Assembly: GCA_003648395.1 (NCBI GenBank)
Contig: QMPB01000008.1
Coordinates: forward strand, 1-23,923
Direction of reading: 5' to 3'
Length of the DNA: 23,923 bases
DNA from: Bacteroidota bacterium
GTDB taxonomy: Bacteria; Bacteroidota; Bacteroidia; Bacteroidales; UBA1556
Part shown: positions 21,740 to 23,923 of the stretch, one piece after another
How the letters are laid out: each line of letters begins with the position of its first letter
Numbering within the stretch: position 1 is the first letter of the stretch
The notes under the pieces: generated by a model
Told to the model about the DNA's origin: nothing
Databases searched by the model: none
What the model saw: only the letters and a program-made list of their open reading frames with translations
Program-made: the position numbers and the translations under genes

Positions 21740-22033
21740 ATGGAATATTATATTTTAACAATTACTCTAATAAGCCACATATCTTCTAAAAAGTATAGGA
21801 AACTATCTTTCTTTGGAATATTAGCAACTGCTGTTATTTTTCATGTATTTTGTTTTTTATCTTTATTAATGATATCAACATTAGAAGTTGAACCAATAAA
21901 TAGTATAATGATAGCTTTGGCTACAAGTATAATATTGACTATTACCTCTACGAGACCACCAATAAACTCAGAAAGATGGTTATGGAGTAAAAATATACTT
22001 ACATTAGACACCAACTCTCTAAAGGACAAATAA
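21740..22033 (+). CDS. small membrane protein
   Basis: The 97-residue protein starts at an ATG with AAAGGAAAATAA upstream. Hydrophobic segments lie at about residues 3-15, 24-46 and 53-69, so two or three helices are likely. A polar tail (RPPINSERWLWSKNILTLDT) follows. Its stop codon is followed at once by the ATG of the next gene, so the two are translationally coupled. No family is recognised. Confidence 0.6.
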   Translation: MEYYILTITLISHISSKKYRKLSFFGILATAVIFHVFCFLSLLMISTLEVEPINSIMIALATSIILTITSTRPPINSERWLWSKNILTLDTNSLKDK

Positions 22034-22225
22034 ATGAAGAAATACTATATATTGACACAATTACTTAATGTTGTTTTTTTGGGCGAATATAAGTCAGATG
22101 AAGATGCTATAGAATCTGAGAAAAAATGGATAGAAAAAGAAAATGCTGTTAGTTCTGTATATCTCATGGATGAACTAGGCTTAAAATGTCTTCAGGATTC
22201 CGTTAAGAATATATCAGAAGGCTAA
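22034..22225 (+). CDS. unknown 63-residue protein
   Basis: It starts directly after the preceding stop codon (TAAATG). The protein (MKKYYILTQLLNVVFLGEYK, then acidic helical DEDAIESEKKWIEKENAV) looks like a small soluble alpha/beta protein. Coupling to a membrane protein suggests a joint role; nothing more can be read. Confidence 0.55.
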   Translation: MKKYYILTQLLNVVFLGEYKSDEDAIESEKKWIEKENAVSSVYLMDELGLKCLQDSVKNISEG

Positions 22226-22295
22226 AATATATTAAAAAAGAAACCAAAAGCACTTGAGATAAATTTAAAAAAATTAACAAAAAGGATATACAGAG

Positions 22296-22688
22296 ATGGC
22301 ACAAAGAGATTTTAATACACCTATAGAGGTTAACGGACTAATATTTAAAAGAAAATATTCTAAAATGCCTATGGACAAATATAATGCAGTTTATAAAAGA
22401 AATGACAAAGGCAATATCGTATTAATTATAGGTTATTACAATGATGGCAAAGACCATCCAATTGTTTCTTTAGGAGAAATTTACATAAAATTCTCAATAG
22501 ATGAGGTGGAAAAAGAATTCTCAAAACTTGAAGTGGAAAATAGATTTTGGTCTAAAATAGCATTCTTTGGTGATTTATTAAGGGAATTAGGCAATAGTGA
22601 TTTTGAAGATAGTGTTAATATTGAGAGCATTGAAAATCTATTAATAGATTTAGGCATTGAAAAAATGAATCTCAATTGCGAATTTTAA
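22296..22688 (+). CDS. unknown 130-residue protein
   Basis: The ATG has AAAAAGGA upstream. The front contains GLIFKRKYSKMPMDKYNAVY and then a beta hairpin-like stretch (KGNIVLIIGYYNDGKDHPIV). The C-terminal half is helical and acidic. There are no membrane segments or known motifs. Stop and start spacing fits the surrounding small-gene run. Confidence 0.55.
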   Translation: MAQRDFNTPIEVNGLIFKRKYSKMPMDKYNAVYKRNDKGNIVLIIGYYNDGKDHPIVSLGEIYIKFSIDEVEKEFSKLEVENRFWSKIAFFGDLLRELGNSDFEDSVNIESIENLLIDLGIEKMNLNCEF

Positions 22689-22703
22689 TAAAAAGGAAAA
22701 AAT

Positions 22704-22768
22704 ATGTTTTTAAAAGGGATGATTCTACTGAACATATTAGAAGTAAATATCCAAAACTAGATATTTAA
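22704..22768 (+). pseudogene. tiny frameshifted gene
   Basis: ATG at 22704 has a good AAAAAGGA ribosome site but its frame stops after 18 codons (TAG at 22758-22760). One extra T in the T5 run at 22707-22711 would give a 21-residue peptide, MFFKRDDSTEHIRSKYPKLD plus one Ile, ending with TAA at 22766-22768. This reads more like protein than the actual frame. A deletion, a sequencing error in the homopolymer or slippage are all possible. Confidence 0.4.
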
Positions 22769-22800
22769 GCATATAAGCTTACCAACAAAGGAATTAAAAA

Positions 22801-23069
22801 ATGAGATTATACAGCATTAAAATAAAGACATTACTTTGCTAAAGATTATCCTACTGTTTAACAATGAAACCTTCAAACTAACACTCCAAGAACCCAACAA
22901 AGAAGATATTATTAAAAACTATCCCACTCCAAGACTTAAAGAAGTCCTCACTAGAGTAGCAGAGAAATTATCTGACAATAATAACAAGGAAGAAATATAT
23001 CACTTTCTAAATGTTTCCTATGAGTTATTTGAGCCCACTTCATTTACTTTTACCTTTAAAGCTTCCTAG
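22801..23069 (+). CDS. unknown ~90-residue protein, apparently frameshifted near its start
   Basis: A strong AAAGGA site precedes ATG 22801, whose frame reads MRLYSIKIKTLLC and then stops (TAA, 22840-22842). The main open frame starts at TTG 22836, overlaps this stop and runs 77 residues (LKIILLFNNETFKLTLQEPN to FTFTFKAS), but has no ribosome site of its own. One extra T in the T run at 22834-22837 would fuse both into one protein of about 89 residues. Either the gene carries a one-base deletion, or the short frame couples translation to the TTG start. The product is soluble and not recognised. Confidence 0.5.
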
Positions 23070-23084
23070 ACTGCCTCAGCATAT

Positions 23085-23804
23085 TTAAAATTCTGCTAAA
23101 GTTATCACAAATATTAAAACAAATACCAATATTATCAAATATTTTCTAAATCGTTTAATATCCCTCATGTCTTGCTTACTTGACTCTATCCAGTCTTCTT
23201 TTTGAGATAGTTTGTATTTTAAGTCTTGAACCTCATCTCTATGATCATATAGTAGTTGTGACAGATTAACTTCTTTAAATATTATTTCCCTATGAGCATG
23301 TTGATTTAGCTCACTTACTTTTGTTGCACATATAATATTAAAGTTTTTATATAACGCATCTCTTCTAGCCTTATTATCAGGGTCTACCTCATCCACAGTA
23401 CTAATATTCTTTACTCCTATAAACCCATACTCTTTATACCTTTTCTTGGCCAGTGCAATAATTTTTTCTAAAAGATAGCTTCCTGTACCATAACTCTTAA
23501 CTTTCATTAGCTTATCTATTGTCGGTCCTATCCTGACTACCTTATCTTCCTCGTCCACTATTAGTGTTAAGCAGTTATGTGCACTAGAGTTTGTTTTCTG
23601 TTTCTCTTCCAACTTTCCATTCTGATCTTCAAATAGTGGCTTCATTCTAAAGTAGTATATTGTTATATGCTCACCTTTTACTTTTACTTCTCCATATTCT
23701 GAATATAGGATATGTCCATCTTCTCTGGCAGCCTTTATTATTTGTATTTTCCCTGCCTTTTCTGCAGCTTCATACATTAGTAGACATTCTTCTTCTAGGT
23801 TCAC
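23085..23804 (-). CDS. GNAT-like acetyltransferase domain with C-terminal coiled coil and membrane anchor
   Basis: The 239-residue protein starts with GTG overlapping the stop codon of the upstream gene (GTGA). Residues about 45-160 fit a GNAT fold: beta strands HITIYYFRM and CLTLIVDEEDKVVRIG, the acetyl-CoA loop SYGTGSYLLEKI (104-115) followed by a helix, then a closing stretch NKARRDALYKNFNI (144-157). Residues 178-215 are probably a coiled coil, and 222-237 a membrane helix with only Glu-Phe after it. A tail-anchored GNAT-like protein is unusual; the substrate is unknown. It is convergent with the plus-strand small-gene run, with 15 bp between the stop codons. Confidence 0.55.
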   Translation of the reverse strand: MNLEEECLLMYEAAEKAGKIQIIKAAREDGHILYSEYGEVKVKGEHITIYYFRMKPLFEDQNGKLEEKQKTNSSAHNCLTLIVDEEDKVVRIGPTIDKLMKVKSYGTGSYLLEKIIALAKKRYKEYGFIGVKNISTVDEVDPDNKARRDALYKNFNIICATKVSELNQHAHREIIFKEVNLSQLLYDHRDEVQDLKYKLSQKEDWIESSKQDMRDIKRFRKYLIILVFVLIFVITLAEF

Positions 23805-23923
23805 TCTATTCTCTCCAGTTCTTCTTGTATCTCTATTAATTCTTTTTCAATCTTCTTATATTCTATATCATTTAAATGAACATTTGGTGTAGGTCTTTTT
23901 CTGTATTTTCTAATGATTTCTAT
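23801..23923 (-). CDS. C-terminal end of an unknown gene cut by the window edge
   Basis: The minus strand is open from the right edge to TGA at 23801-23803, giving 40 residues that begin IEIIRKYRKRPTPNVHLNDI and continue as a charged helix ending ELERIE. The GTGA overlap with the GNAT-like gene shows that both belong to one operon. The helical, Lys/Glu-rich end could be a coiled coil. The product cannot be named from this part. Confidence 0.65.
   Translation of the reverse strand: MEIIRKYRKRPTPNVHLNDIEYKKIEKELIEIQEELERIE

Noticed and set aside
1..23923. Insertion sequences or transposases
   Set aside because: I saw no DDE or serine-transposase motif and no paired terminal inverted repeats with target duplication anywhere in the window.

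Overview
The window looks like part of a plasmid, or plasmid-derived island, from an AT-rich member of the Campylobacterota (Arcobacter/Sulfurimonas/Campylobacter-like). Three observations support this. The first gene is a RecA C-terminal half with Campylobacterota-type wording. A Replicase/PriCT-type initiator (repA) is present. No chromosomal housekeeping neighbours are seen (no eno next to recA, no rRNA or tRNA). Most genes are short, closely packed, and preceded by AAAGGA-type ribosome sites.

Layout. (1) 1-1268: a 5'-truncated, divergent recA, a small three-helix membrane protein and an HNH-type nuclease that resembles the RecA-dependent nuclease Ref of phage P1. (2) 1646-2819: a small minus-strand unknown gene and a secreted DNA/RNA non-specific endonuclease. 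(3) 3018-6109: the replication module. It holds a HTH/coiled-coil protein, a terminator-ended small RNA complementary to the repA leader, a structured leader, repA, and a minus-strand pair headed by a small HTH protein whose promoter carries a perfect palindrome. (4) 6267-10998: an accessory block with two paralogous multi-helix membrane proteins. The first is coupled to a HEPN-domain protein; gene remnants and small unknown genes lie between the two copies. (5) 11101-16716: a compact CRISPR-Cas locus. (6) 17304-23923: a plasmid-type small protein, a tyrosine-recombinase homologue without its catalytic residues, a run of small co-directional unknown genes including a zinc ribbon, and a minus-strand GNAT-like membrane-anchored protein.

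The main point of interest is the CRISPR-Cas locus, which I read as type IV (Csf family). The order is a Cas6b/Csf5-like crRNA endonuclease, a 479-residue protein that appears to be Csf3 (Cas5-like) fused to Csf1 (large subunit), Csf2 (Cas7-like), a five-spacer CRISPR array, then a DinG-like helicase (Csf4). The array starts 8 bp after the csf2 stop codon, ends 13 bp before the csf4 start codon, and has no leader. The locus has no cas1 or cas2. The last repeat is mutated exactly in the hairpin that the other five repeats share, so the array seems built into the operon.

Functional assignments rest on motifs read by eye. No database search was possible, so family names for the csf genes, the Ref-like nuclease and the HEPN protein are judgements with stated confidence.
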